Assembly: GCF_003626695.1 (NCBI RefSeq)
Contig: NZ_RBAH01000014.1
Coordinates: 62,001-126,000, forward strand
Reading direction: 5' to 3'
DNA from: Paenibacillus ginsengarvi
GTDB taxonomy: Bacteria; Bacillota; Bacilli; Paenibacillales; NBRC-103111
DNA length: 64,000 nt
Shown: positions 53,525 to 62,667 of the stretch, piece by piece
How the letters are laid out: every line of letters begins with the position of its first letter
How positions within the stretch are numbered: position 1 is the stretch's first letter
Translations under genes and position numbers: made by a program
The notes under the pieces: generated by a model
What the model saw: only the letters and a program-made list of their open reading frames with translations
The model's database searches: none
Told to the model about the DNA's origin: nothing

Positions 53525-56455
53525 ATGAAAACGAGTATCGAGGTACGAGGCGCCAGACAAAACAATCTTAAAAATATCGACGTCAACATTCCCCGCGACC
53601 GGATGACGGTCATTACCGGCGTCAGCGGCTCGGGCAAGTCGTCGCTCGCCTTCGAGGTTATATACGGCGAAGGGCAGCGGCGCTTTCTCGAATCGCTCTC
53701 CACCTTCGCCAAAAGCCGGATGAATCAACTGAAAAAGCCCGACGTCGACTTCGTGTTCGGCCTCTCGCCGGTGATCGCCATCGAGCAGAAGAAGGGCAAC
53801 CAGAACCCCCGCTCCACGGTAGGCACGATGACCGACCTGTACGACTTTCTCCGGCTGTTGTTCGCCTCGAGCGGCGAAGCGTGCTGTCCGTTCTGCGAGC
53901 ATCCGATCGAGACGAAGACGGTCGGCCAGATGATCGACCACGTGCAGGCGCTGCCCGCCGGGACGGAGCTGGAGGTGCTCGCCCCGATCTTCAAGCTGTA
54001 CGATGAAGACTACCAGACGCTGTTCGACGAGATTCGCTCCAAAGGCTTCCGCACGGTCAAAATTAACGGAACGCCGCATCATCTCGGCGACCCGGTCGAA
54101 CTGGACGAGGAAGCGGACTACCGGATGGAAGTCGTCGTCGATAAGGTGATCGTGACGCCGGGACTGTTCAAGTCGCTCACGAAGACGATCGAGAACAGCC
54201 TCAGCCTGGTCGGCGACGGCTTCATCCGGTTCGAGATCGTAAACGCAACGGACGGCAAGACGATCGATATGAAAGCGTTTTATGACGATTTCGGCTGCCC
54301 GGAGCACCATCTCGTTCTCGGCGAGCTGCATCCTTCCTACTTCTCATTCAACGATCCGAACAGCGCCTGCCGGACATGCGGCGGCATCGGGACGTATCTG
54401 CGCACCGAGAAACGGTTCCTGATCCGTAACCCGGACAAAAGTGTCAGCAAGGGAGCGCTCGATCATTCGCTGTACGGACCCAGCACCAAGAAGTCTTACC
54501 GCGGCATGATTTTGCAAAGCTTGTTCGCCCATTACGGCTTCAGCATGGACACCCCTTTCTGCGAGCTGCCCGAGCACTTCGTCGACATTCTGTTCAACGG
54601 AACGAGAGGCGAGCAGTTTCCGCTCATTATGACCGATACCGATTCCCGTCACGCGAAGCGCCAGGTCGGCCAATTGCGCCGTTATCCCGGCCTTGTCGCC
54701 GAAGTGAACCGCTGGTACAAATGGTTCGTCAAGAAGCGGGCCGGCACCGGGGGCGGCGACAACGAGTTTTTCAAGCGGGTCATGGTCGAGAATACGTGTC
54801 CGGACTGCGAAGGGAAAAAGCTGAAGCCGCAGCGGTTCTGCGTGCGCATCGGAGATAAGGACATCCACGAGTTGTGCAGCGCGCCGCTCAAGGAGCTGAA
54901 GTCGTTTCTGGACGGGGTCGCATTTCCGGAGCATAAACGTCAGGTCGGCGCCCAGATTACCGCTCAGATTGATTCCAGGCTGACGCTGCTGATCGACATC
55001 GGCCTCGAATATTTGAATCTCGGACGGAGGTCGGACACGATATCCGGCGGCGAGGCGCAGCGCATTCGCCTGTCCACGCAGATCAGCTCGGGGCTCATGG
55101 GCATGCTGTACGTGCTGGACGAGCCCAGCATCGGCCTGCATGCCAGAGACAGCCTGAAAATCATACAGACGCTCCAGAAGCTGCGCGACATCGGCAACAC
55201 GATCATCGTCGTCGAGCACGACATCGACACCATCCGCAGCGCCGACCACATTATCGAGATCGGACCGGGGCCCGGCGAACACGGCGGGCAGGTAATCGCT
55301 CAAGGGACGGCCGCCCAGCTGCGCAGATCGAAGACGTCGCTGACCGGCTCGTTCCTCTCCGGAGCGCGGCGGATCGAAGTTCCGTCCAAGCGGCGTGTGC
55401 CTGCGGGCCTGTACCTCCACATCCGCGGAGCGCGGGCGAACAACCTGCGGAATGTCGACGTCGACATTCCTCTCGGTATTATGACCTGCGTCACCGGCGT
55501 TTCCGGTTCGGGCAAGAGCACGCTCATCAACGAGGTGATGTACAAGCAGCTGTACGCTGTTTTTCAGGATCAGCGCATCGTGCCGGGCGAGCACGACTCG
55601 ATCGAAGGTGCCGAGCATTTGACCGGCATCATCAATATCGACCAGTCGCCGATCGGGCGGAGCACTCGGTCGAACCCAGCCACCTATGTCGGCTTCTTCG
55701 ACCGGATTCGCGAGTTGTTCGCCGAAACGGAGGACGCCAAGGAGCGGGGGCTCGGCAAAAACGAGTTCAGCTTCAACCAGAAAACCGGCCGCTGCGAAAG
55801 CTGTCAGGGCGAGGGCATCGTCTCGACGCAGCTCCAGTTTATGCCCGACATCGAGTCGGTTTGTCCGTCCTGCAAGGGAGCGCGCTTCAACAACGACGTG
55901 CTGGAGGTGAAGCTGAAGGGCAAATCGATCTCCGACGTGCTTGACTTAAGCATCGAGGATGCGGTAACGTTTTTCAGCGATCAGCCTTACATTCTGCATA
56001 AGCTGAACGTGCTCAACCAGCTCGGGCTCGGCTATCTGAAGCTCGGCCAATCGTCGACCACGCTGTCCGGCGGCGAGGCGCAGCGCATCAAGCTGGCGAC
56101 GGAGATCGGCAAGCTGAAGCGCGGCTCGCATAACCTGTACATTCTCGACGAGCCGACGACCGGCCTTCATCTGCACGATATCCAGAAGCTGATCGATTGC
56201 ATGAATCAGCTCGTGGAGAGCGGGCATTCCGTGCTCGTCATCGAGCATCATCTCGATGTGATCAAGGTGTCCGACTACTTGATCGACATGGGGCCGGAAG
56301 GCGGCAAGGACGGCGGCACCGTCGTAGCTCAGGGCACGCCGGAGCAAGTCGCGGCCGTGGAATGCTCGCATACCGGCAAGTTTCTGAGGGATATCCTGTC
56401 GTCCGACAACCGTTATTGGAAGGAGCCCGAACGGGTGCTGCAATCGAACTCCTGA
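53525..56455 (+). CDS. UvrA paralogue (class II excinuclease ABC subunit A-like ATPase)
   Basis: About 976 residues with two ABC ATPase modules: Walker A GVSGSGKSSL (about residue 34) and GVSGSGKSTL (about 660), signatures ISGGEAQRIRL and LSGGEAQRIKL, and Walker B regions YVLDEPSIGLH and YILDEPTTGLH. Cys pairs for zinc binding occur as CPFC, CRTC, CPDC, CESC and CPSC. It is divergent in sequence from canonical UvrA (FASSGEACCPFCEHP, FFSDQPYI), so I place it with UvrA2 proteins, which handle bulky damage or DNA-binding drugs. The ATG at 53525 follows AGAGGAG with a long spacing. It is co-transcribed with the nucleotidyltransferase gene from a LexA-boxed promoter. Confidence 0.9.
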   Translation: MKTSIEVRGARQNNLKNIDVNIPRDRMTVITGVSGSGKSSLAFEVIYGEGQRRFLESLSTFAKSRMNQLKKPDVDFVFGLSPVIAIEQKKGNQNPRSTVGTMTDLYDFLRLLFASSGEACCPFCEHPIETKTVGQMIDHVQALPAGTELEVLAPIFKLYDEDYQTLFDEIRSKGFRTVKINGTPHHLGDPVELDEEADYRMEVVVDKVIVTPGLFKSLTKTIENSLSLVGDGFIRFEIVNATDGKTIDMKAFYDDFGCPEHHLVLGELHPSYFSFNDPNSACRTCGGIGTYLRTEKRFLIRNPDKSVSKGALDHSLYGPSTKKSYRGMILQSLFAHYGFSMDTPFCELPEHFVDILFNGTRGEQFPLIMTDTDSRHAKRQVGQLRRYPGLVAEVNRWYKWFVKKRAGTGGGDNEFFKRVMVENTCPDCEGKKLKPQRFCVRIGDKDIHELCSAPLKELKSFLDGVAFPEHKRQVGAQITAQIDSRLTLLIDIGLEYLNLGRRSDTISGGEAQRIRLSTQISSGLMGMLYVLDEPSIGLHARDSLKIIQTLQKLRDIGNTIIVVEHDIDTIRSADHIIEIGPGPGEHGGQVIAQGTAAQLRRSKTSLTGSFLSGARRIEVPSKRRVPAGLYLHIRGARANNLRNVDVDIPLGIMTCVTGVSGSGKSTLINEVMYKQLYAVFQDQRIVPGEHDSIEGAEHLTGIINIDQSPIGRSTRSNPATYVGFFDRIRELFAETEDAKERGLGKNEFSFNQKTGRCESCQGEGIVSTQLQFMPDIESVCPSCKGARFNNDVLEVKLKGKSISDVLDLSIEDAVTFFSDQPYILHKLNVLNQLGLGYLKLGQSSTTLSGGEAQRIKLATEIGKLKRGSHNLYILDEPTTGLHLHDIQKLIDCMNQLVESGHSVLVIEHHLDVIKVSDYLIDMGPEGGKDGGTVVAQGTPEQVAAVECSHTGKFLRDILSSDNRYWKEPERVLQSNS

Positions 56456-56471
56456 GCCGTAATACAATTAA

Positions 56472-56517
56472 GCAGGCCGGTATGCGCGTACCGGCCCGCT
56501 TGTGTTACTTCTTTTTA
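56472..56517 (+). terminator. Terminator after the UvrA paralogue gene
   Basis: GCAGGCCGGTA and TACCGGCCCGC form the stem around TGCGCG, followed by a T-rich run ending in TTTTT. It overlaps the end of the converging gene. Confidence 0.8.
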
Positions 56518-56960
56518 TAGCGTCTCCCTAAAAAGAGACAGATCCAGATGAAGATGGTAAGGTATAATCCTGATGCCCAAATGTTCGCGGCAGACGGATA
56601 ACCGATCATGATGGCATGGATGTCGGTCGGAAACCAAAGCCCTGCCATACGTAAAATTTGATTCATGTAGTGATGAACGCCCAGACCTGCCGCAATATAC
56701 GCTGCTCCGCTTGTCAACGAGAGCAATGCAGCGTCCGTCCTCTGCCTGGAACGAGAGAGCTTCACAGTCAGAAGTACAGCTGGAATAGAGGCAATTCCCA
56801 TAGTCCACCATTTCAAATCCAAAATAGAAAGTCGAATACCGTGATAAAGGGACCCGGGATACCGTATACAGTTGTACAGCGTCCCGAAAACATAGGTGCC
56901 GAGCAGCGCTATCATCCCAGCTAGCGCACCCAAAACGATCGCCAAGACAGCTTGCTTCAT
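56505..56960 (-). CDS. Hypothetical four-helix membrane protein
   Basis: A 151-residue protein with four predicted membrane helices: residues ~4-28, ~50-70, ~80-100 and ~125-145, and a basic C-terminal end (RRYKKK) placing it inside the cell. No known domain. It has a GAGGGTG ribosome site. It converges on the UvrA paralogue gene and is divergent from the XRE gene at 57104. Function unknown. Confidence 0.7.
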   Translation of the reverse strand: MKQAVLAIVLGALAGMIALLGTYVFGTLYNCIRYPGSLYHGIRLSILDLKWWTMGIASIPAVLLTVKLSRSRQRTDAALLSLTSGAAYIAAGLGVHHYMNQILRMAGLWFPTDIHAIMIGYPSAANIWASGLYLTIFIWICLFLGRRYKKK

Positions 56961-57103
56961 GCCTTTTCACCCTCTTTCCGCACCATATTTCAATCCCGCG
57001 GCTATCCACCCATTGCCCACTCCATCCCGCGCAACCGCTAATTGCTTTCCGTCCAGCCGCCGCGGGTGGTAAGTTAGAAGTACGTCAGACGCGAGGTGAG
57101 CCG

Positions 57104-57784
57104 ATGGATACAAGAAAGTTCGGGGCGTACTTGTGCAAGCTCCGCAAAGAACGCGATTTCACCCAATCCCAGCTTGCCGACATGCTGAATGTGACGAGGC
57201 AGGCCGTGTCCAAATGGGAGATGGGCGATTCGCTGCCGGATATATCGCTTTTGCCGCAATTGTCGGATATTTTCCGGGTCACGATCGATCAGATTTTGAA
57301 TTACGGCGAAAGCTGCAAAGCCGAAAACAAAATGATGCTGCAAATCTTGAACGGCTCGCCCGAGAAGGTGGCGAATATGCTGGAGGCCGGCGAGCTCGGC
57401 GCGGATTCGATCGTTCATGCCGCCCCGCTGCTGAAGGCGAGCACGCTCGGCATCATTGCCGAAGGATTCGCAAGGCACGGCATCGATATCCGCCATGTCT
57501 CCAAGCTGGCCGCGTATATGAACGAGGCGGAGCTGACTCATCTGCTGAAGAAGGCTACCCTGGACACACTGGACGAGCAAATGCTGGAGCAGTTCGTCCC
57601 TTTCCTCGACGGAGCGTCCAAAGAAATTTTGTTTATGAAAATTATAAACCGCGAGCTGAACGCCTCGTTCATGACGGTGCTCGTCCCTTACCTGGACGGC
57701 AAATACTGCTCGCTGATCGAAGCGGCCGTCCTTGAGGGCGAGCTCGATGAACAAATACTGAAAGTCATGCGGGGCATGGCATGA
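57104..57784 (+). CDS. XRE-family transcriptional regulator with helical C-terminal domain
   Basis: A 226-residue protein. Residues 7-65 are an XRE helix-turn-helix (LRKERDFTQSQLADMLNVTRQAVSKWE). The remaining ~150 residues are helical, without a recognised ligand domain, and look like a protein-interaction or sensing region. Its last codons overlap the start of the exporter gene as ATGA, so the pair is translated together; it likely regulates the exporter. GAGGTGAG precedes the ATG. The signal it senses is unknown. Confidence 0.86.
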   Translation: MDTRKFGAYLCKLRKERDFTQSQLADMLNVTRQAVSKWEMGDSLPDISLLPQLSDIFRVTIDQILNYGESCKAENKMMLQILNGSPEKVANMLEAGELGADSIVHAAPLLKASTLGIIAEGFARHGIDIRHVSKLAAYMNEAELTHLLKKATLDTLDEQMLEQFVPFLDGASKEILFMKIINRELNASFMTVLVPYLDGKYCSLIEAAVLEGELDEQILKVMRGMA

Positions 57785-59553
57785 ACAAGGACCCGAACGA
57801 ACCAGTCTCCCGCTTACATACCACCGTCCCTCTTCGCCGCGTCCTAGCTTTATTTCGCCCCTACAGACAGCTTTCCTGCTTGATTGTGCTGCTCGCTCTA
57901 ACCGGCTCGATGCTGTCTCTCGCGACTCCGCTAATGCTGAAGACCGTCATCGATACGGCTATTCCGAACGGCAGCGAAGCGCTGCTGTGGTCGCTCGGAG
58001 CGGGGGTGCTTGCGGTCTCCCTGCTGTCCGGCTTGCTGGACGTCTGGCAGAACCATCTGGAGCACAAGGTCGGACAAAGCATCATGCGCGATTTGCGGTT
58101 ACGGCTGTACGGGAACGTGTTGCGGCAATCGATTTCGTTTTTCACCCGGTCTAGAGCAGGAGACATCCTTCAGCGGTTGACAGGCGATATTCAAAAGATT
58201 CAGTCGGTCGTGACAAGAAGCGTCGTAACCGCCATCACGCAGTCGACCGTCTGGATCGCCTCCATCATCCTATTGCTCGTGCTGGATGTGAAGCTTGCGC
58301 TTTTTGCCCTGCTCCTGCTGCCTCTGCACCTCTATCCCGCTCGCAAAACGGCCAAAGCCCGCAAGCGGCTAGTCAAAGAAGCCCAGCGTTTCAAATCCGA
58401 CCTCTCCTCGCATCTCGCGGAAACAACCGGAATTTCCGGCGCTTTGCTGACTGCTCTGTACGACGGAGAAGCTTATCAGACAGCCAAATTCGCCAAGCTG
58501 AACGAAATCGTGATGCGTCTGGAGCTAAGGATGAACCTGATGGGCCGATGGATCACTATGTTTAATGGCGTACTGCCGTCCATAGGCACTATTATGGTTT
58601 ATATGTACGGAGGGTTTAAGGTGATGGAGGGCTCCATGACCGTCGGGGGAATCGTCGCTTTCGCTGCTTACTTGAGCAGACTTTACGGGCCGACTCAGCA
58701 ACTGCTCAATCTTCACAGTGATGTCGTTTCTTCGCTCGCCGTTTTTGAGAACGTCTTTGAATATGAGGATATGCAACCGGAGGTGAAGACTGCGGAGTAC
58801 GCTCCTCAGTTGCCTACCGTCACCGGGCACGTCCGCTTTCGCGACGTGTCGTTTCATTACGGTCCCGACAAGCTGACGTTATGCGACATTTCGTTTGAGG
58901 CTCGGCCCGGAGAGGTTGTCGCCATCGTCGGACCGAGCGGCGCCGGCAAGTCGACACTGCTCAGTATGCTCGCCCGGCTTCACGATCCGGTATCCGGTTC
59001 AATCGAGATCGACGGCCGCGACATACGCGGTGTATCGCTAAACAGCTTGCGGAAGTCGCTCGCCTTCGTAACACAGCAAACGCACTTATTCCACGCATCG
59101 ATCCGGGACAATCTGCTGTTTGCTTGTCCTGGGGCTACCGATGAAGAGCTTGCCGACGCCTGCCGAAAAGCTTGCATTCTCGAATACGTTCAATCGCTGC
59201 CCGAGGGCTTCGAGACGATCGTTGGCGAGCGGGGCTTCCGGCTGTCGGGCGGCCAGCAGCAGCGGCTTTCGATCGCCAGAGCGATACTGAAGAAGCCTCG
59301 AATATTAGTTCTCGATGAAGCCACTTCACATCTAGACACCCAGTCCGAAGCTCTGGTGCAAGCCGCACTCGAACAGCTTATGATAGGAAACACGACGCTC
59401 GTCATCGCCCATCGGCTGTCCACCATCGTAAATGCGGACCGAATCATCGTCTTGGAGAACGGGCGCGTAGCGGAAACCGGCACCCATCGGGAGCTGCTGG
59501 GCCGAAACGGCTTGTACGCGAAGCTGATCTCGTCGCTGGACAATCGGATGTAA
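57781..59553 (+). CDS. ABC transporter with fused permease and ATP-binding domains
   Basis: A 590-residue half-exporter of the MsbA/BmrA type: six helices in residues ~30-320 and an ATPase domain with Walker A GPSGAGKSTL (about residue 385), signature LSGGQQQRLSIARAI, Walker B ILVLDEATSHLD and H-loop VIAHRLSTI. It probably acts as a homodimer pumping a drug, lipid or peptide out of the cell. It overlaps the XRE gene by four bases. A weak hairpin terminator follows at 59604-59638. Confidence 0.92.
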   Translation: MNKDPNEPVSRLHTTVPLRRVLALFRPYRQLSCLIVLLALTGSMLSLATPLMLKTVIDTAIPNGSEALLWSLGAGVLAVSLLSGLLDVWQNHLEHKVGQSIMRDLRLRLYGNVLRQSISFFTRSRAGDILQRLTGDIQKIQSVVTRSVVTAITQSTVWIASIILLLVLDVKLALFALLLLPLHLYPARKTAKARKRLVKEAQRFKSDLSSHLAETTGISGALLTALYDGEAYQTAKFAKLNEIVMRLELRMNLMGRWITMFNGVLPSIGTIMVYMYGGFKVMEGSMTVGGIVAFAAYLSRLYGPTQQLLNLHSDVVSSLAVFENVFEYEDMQPEVKTAEYAPQLPTVTGHVRFRDVSFHYGPDKLTLCDISFEARPGEVVAIVGPSGAGKSTLLSMLARLHDPVSGSIEIDGRDIRGVSLNSLRKSLAFVTQQTHLFHASIRDNLLFACPGATDEELADACRKACILEYVQSLPEGFETIVGERGFRLSGGQQQRLSIARAILKKPRILVLDEATSHLDTQSEALVQAALEQLMIGNTTLVIAHRLSTIVNADRIIVLENGRVAETGTHRELLGRNGLYAKLISSLDNRM

Positions 59554-59603
59554 GTTACTTGTCCGCCCATTCACCGGTTTGCATACACGCCGCAGCTCGA
59601 TCG

Positions 59604-59638
59604 AAAGCTCCTTGAGTAGGCGCCGGTTGAGCTTTTTT
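59604..59638 (+). terminator. Weak terminator after the ABC exporter gene
   Basis: AAAGCTC pairs with GAGCTTT across an 18-base loop, then TTTTTT. Confidence 0.6.
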
Positions 59639-59719
59639 AACGTTACACAAAGTTTTGATTCGCTAAATCGTTAAAGCGAAGTCCGAGTTTCTGTACCAAG
59701 AAAAACTTCCGCTGATTTT

Positions 59720-59778
59720 GGGGTCCCCGCAAAGTAATCGGAATACCACCCGAAGCTTATCTTCACTTTGTGGGGTCC
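59720..59778. repeat. Inverted repeat in the gap before the tandem repeat
   Basis: GGTCCCCGCAAAGT (near 59722-59735) and ACTTTGTGGGGTCC (59765-59778) pair at 12 of 14 positions across about 29 bases. It is the only structure I see in 59640-59928; there is no convincing gene in that stretch. Confidence 0.4.
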
Positions 59779-59928
59779 AGTAGCGGGCGCTCATCCTTGA
59801 AATACGTCGATAAACGTTTTTCTTATGCTGGTGGTGGCGATGATGCAAAAATTGGTTGTGATTGTTCCTCACGGCGAAGACAGGATTAGCGGTCGGGTAA
59901 GGCGAATGATATAGGGGAGAACTTACTA

Positions 59929-60072
59929 TTGAAACAATTGAAACAATTGAAACAATTGAAACAACTGAAACAATTGAAACAACTGAAACAACTGAAACAA
60001 CTGAAACAACTGAAACAACTGAAACAACTGAAACAACTGAAACAACTGAAACAACTGAAACAACTGAAACAA
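59929..60072 (+). repeat. Tandem repeat, 16 copies of a 9-bp unit
   Basis: Sixteen uninterrupted copies of YTGAAACAA. Units 1-4 and 6 begin with TTG, the rest with CTG; otherwise all are identical. In the frame starting at 59929 it reads Leu-Lys-Gln repeated, and GGGGAG lies nine bases before that TTG, so an 85-residue peptide ending at 60186 is possible. It lies 27 bases before the start of the small gene at 60099. Copy number is likely unstable. Confidence 0.95.
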
Positions 60073-60098
60073 CCATACCAAGAACGGAGGGTCGCCTT

Positions 60099-60296
60099 AT
60101 GGTCGAAAAATACCCGCTTCTGGAGGAACCGGGCAAAACGATGTTCGTTTTTGCCGCAAACGGCAAATTTTACGGGCATATCGTAAAAGACCGGACCGAT
60201 AAAGGCCCGGCCAAATTTTTGTTCGAGACGCAAAGATACGGCTCGGTAGAAGAGCTCAAAAGCGATTACCCGCCCGCGGCGGCAACGAACGGGTGA
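60099..60296 (+). CDS. Small hypothetical protein downstream of the tandem repeat
   Basis: A 65-residue soluble protein starting at ATG six bases after CGGAGGG. It reads as a small mixed alpha/beta fold (MFVFAANGKFYGHIVKDR, then FLFETQRYGSVEELKSDYPP). No domain recognised; the segment order resembles small DUF domains that follow a strand-strand-helix plan. Its leader is the 16-copy repeat, which would lie in the 5' untranslated region or in an overlapping upstream peptide. No terminator is evident before the converging PBP gene. Confidence 0.65.
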   Translation: MVEKYPLLEEPGKTMFVFAANGKFYGHIVKDRTDKGPAKFLFETQRYGSVEELKSDYPPAAATNG

Positions 60297-60426
60297 GCGG
60301 CGTTTGCCGGATTGCTGCGCGGCTTGGCGGCAGCGCAGCGGATCTGGTTCGACTGCCCGGCATCGCCCGGGTGCCGTTCGGACGTAAGCTTCGAAGCAAC
60401 GCCGGACGCGAGCGATGCCTTGTTTG

Positions 60427-62460
60427 TCACTGTTTCGGCATCTGCTGGAACATCCGCTTCACTTTCTTTGTCACATAGCCGCTTCCGCCTCGGCCCTTCA
60501 CGTCCTCCACCATGACGGACAGCACGACTTGCGGATCGGCGCTATTAAATCCGACAAACCAGCCGTTCTCGAGCCCGTCCTCGTTCTTGCTTCGCTTGTA
60601 TTCGGCTGTGCCGGTTTTGCCGGCGATCGCGGCGCCGGGTATGTACGTTCCGTGTCCGGGCCCGCCGGGCTCCGCTACCGCCTTCACGAGGTCGCTTGTC
60701 AGCAGCTCCGCCGTATCCGGCGTCATCGCGCGCGCTTTCCACACTTTCGAACGGTTGCCCTGCTCTTCGTCGGTCAGCACCGGGTATGCGATATCCCCTT
60801 TATTGACCAGCGCGGCAAAAACGAGCGCCGCATGCAGCGAAGTCATCGTCACCTCGCCTTGTCCGTAGCCGCTGTCGGCGAGCTGAATATCGCTGCGTAT
60901 GCCGTTGTTCGCAAGCTGCGACTTCTGGAACGGATACGCAAGCGGCAGTTCCTCGCCGATGCCGAACCGGGCCGCTGCGGAAGCGAACGCCTCCTTGCCC
61001 GCGGCGAGTGCAGCTTGCGCGAAATAGATGTTGTCCGAGTAGACGAGGGCGTTTTGCAGATTGACCGGATTCGATTCATGTACGCGCCTTACGTAATAGT
61101 TGCCCCACGAGGAATCCTTGCTCCAGTTCAGCCCCGGTATGTTCTTCCGCTCGTTCGGATCGAGCGTATGCCCGTCGAGACCGATCGCCGCCGTCACGAG
61201 CTTGAACGCGGAGCCGGGCGCGTAAGCTTTCGTAAACCGGTTCAAAAACGGCTGCTTCGGGTCGGTATTCCAAGCGTTATACTGCCCGCTCGTCAGCCCC
61301 CGCTGAAAGGCGTTCGGATCGTACGACGGGCTGCTCACGAGCGCCAAAATATCGCCCTTCACCGGCTGAATGGCCGCGGCCGACCCCGCATCCGGCTGCA
61401 GCTCCTTGTACAGCGCCTGCTGCACGCCCGCATCGATCGTCACGCGGACCGTCTCGCCGGCTTCGGCCTCCTTCCGCGCAAGCAGCGCTTTTTCGTTGCC
61501 ATCGGCGTCGGTGATCGCTATGCGCGCCCCGCTATGGCCCCGCAGCCGAGTTTCGAGCAATTGCTCGAGTCCGGATTTGCCGATCAGATCGCCTGCCGCG
61601 TAATGCTGCTCCTTGAGCCGTTCCAATTGTTCGGCGCTGATCTCCCCGATGTAGCCGGTAATATGCGCAGCCGCTTCGGCAAGCGGGTACACGCGCATCT
61701 TCTTGCTCTGGATCGTCACTCCCGGCATATCCCGGAACTGCTCCTCCGCCGCTTCCGCCACGAACCCAATCGGCACGAACGAATCCGGCTTCACCCACTT
61801 CGCGCCAAGCAGGCCGCCAATCGCATCGACTCCGATGCCAAGCTTCTCCGCGAGTCTCGCTTTCGTCTGTTCCGCCTTGTCACCCAGCTTCCCCGGCACG
61901 ATGCCGACTTGCTGCGCGGTTCCGTTTATGGCGAGCCCCACCCCGCTGCGGTCCAAAATTTCGCCCCGCTCGCCCTTATCGGTCGTAACCCGCACCTTGT
62001 CGCCTTCTTTCATGGACGGGAACAGGAGCGACGCATTCCAATCGACATCCCACTTCGTTTCGCCGTCGAGTATGCGTTTGACGAGCTTTGCCACATGTTC
62101 GAATTGCAGCGGTCCGGCGACCGTATCCATCGCCACGCGGTAACGAAGCGACACCTCGTCCGTTTCCGGCTGCGGCTTGCCCGGTTTCGGGTCAACGGAC
62201 TCCACCGCTTCCACCATCAGCTTCGACACGCCGATTCCGTCGTAAATGTTGCGGTACCGCTGAACGAACTCCTCCTGGCTATGGCCTGCCTGAAACTCCG
62301 GCGTCAGCCTGCCATACATTTCGGCAAATTGCTGCTGCCTCCAGTCGGTCAAATACGCTTGAAACGCCTCCTCGGGCCTCATCTGCTCTTTCCCGCACCC
62401 GATTAGCGCAAGCGCGAGCCCGATCCATACGGCGTATAAACAGGCGAATTTTCGGTTCAT
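60427..62460 (-). CDS. Class B penicillin-binding protein with MecA-type N-terminal domain
   Basis: A 677-residue lipoprotein-like protein: signal with LIGCG (Cys near residue 22), an NTF2-like MecA_N domain (about 28-145), the PBP dimerisation domain (about 150-320; KSGLEQLLETRLRG) and a transpeptidase domain with SAFK (in AYAPGSAFKLVTA), SDN and KTG (AGKTGTAEY) motifs. It cross-links peptidoglycan outside the membrane. This build matches Bacillus subtilis PBP3 (pbpC) and staphylococcal PBP2a, which have low affinity for beta-lactams. The SxxK has Ala where Thr is commonest. It is transcribed alone as far as can be seen. Confidence 0.92.
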   Translation of the reverse strand: MNRKFACLYAVWIGLALALIGCGKEQMRPEEAFQAYLTDWRQQQFAEMYGRLTPEFQAGHSQEEFVQRYRNIYDGIGVSKLMVEAVESVDPKPGKPQPETDEVSLRYRVAMDTVAGPLQFEHVAKLVKRILDGETKWDVDWNASLLFPSMKEGDKVRVTTDKGERGEILDRSGVGLAINGTAQQVGIVPGKLGDKAEQTKARLAEKLGIGVDAIGGLLGAKWVKPDSFVPIGFVAEAAEEQFRDMPGVTIQSKKMRVYPLAEAAAHITGYIGEISAEQLERLKEQHYAAGDLIGKSGLEQLLETRLRGHSGARIAITDADGNEKALLARKEAEAGETVRVTIDAGVQQALYKELQPDAGSAAAIQPVKGDILALVSSPSYDPNAFQRGLTSGQYNAWNTDPKQPFLNRFTKAYAPGSAFKLVTAAIGLDGHTLDPNERKNIPGLNWSKDSSWGNYYVRRVHESNPVNLQNALVYSDNIYFAQAALAAGKEAFASAAARFGIGEELPLAYPFQKSQLANNGIRSDIQLADSGYGQGEVTMTSLHAALVFAALVNKGDIAYPVLTDEEQGNRSKVWKARAMTPDTAELLTSDLVKAVAEPGGPGHGTYIPGAAIAGKTGTAEYKRSKNEDGLENGWFVGFNSADPQVVLSVMVEDVKGRGGSGYVTKKVKRMFQQMPKQ

Positions 62461-62667
62461 CTCAAGTCCCCCTTCTCCCCAAAAACGGACAAATCAAACC
62501 CAGCATAGTACGAGGCTGGAGTCCGTTCAATGAACGAACGCTCACATTCGGGTGATAGGTACATGAGATTGGCCGGGGCTTGTCGAGGTAACGGGAGCGC
62601 AGACAGAGGAGAGGCCCGGCAAACTAGACGAATAGACAACCTGCGACGCCGAAGCGCGGACATACGG

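Noticed and set aside
59886-60233. Minus-strand frames across the tandem repeat coding for Cys-Phe-Ser or Val-Val-Ser repeats
   Set aside because: They exist only because the 9-bp repeat is open in every frame; no ribosome site or promoter precedes them.
60415-62406. 663-residue plus-strand frame opposite the penicillin-binding protein
   Set aside because: Arg-rich with no recognisable motif, and the minus strand encodes all PBP catalytic motifs.
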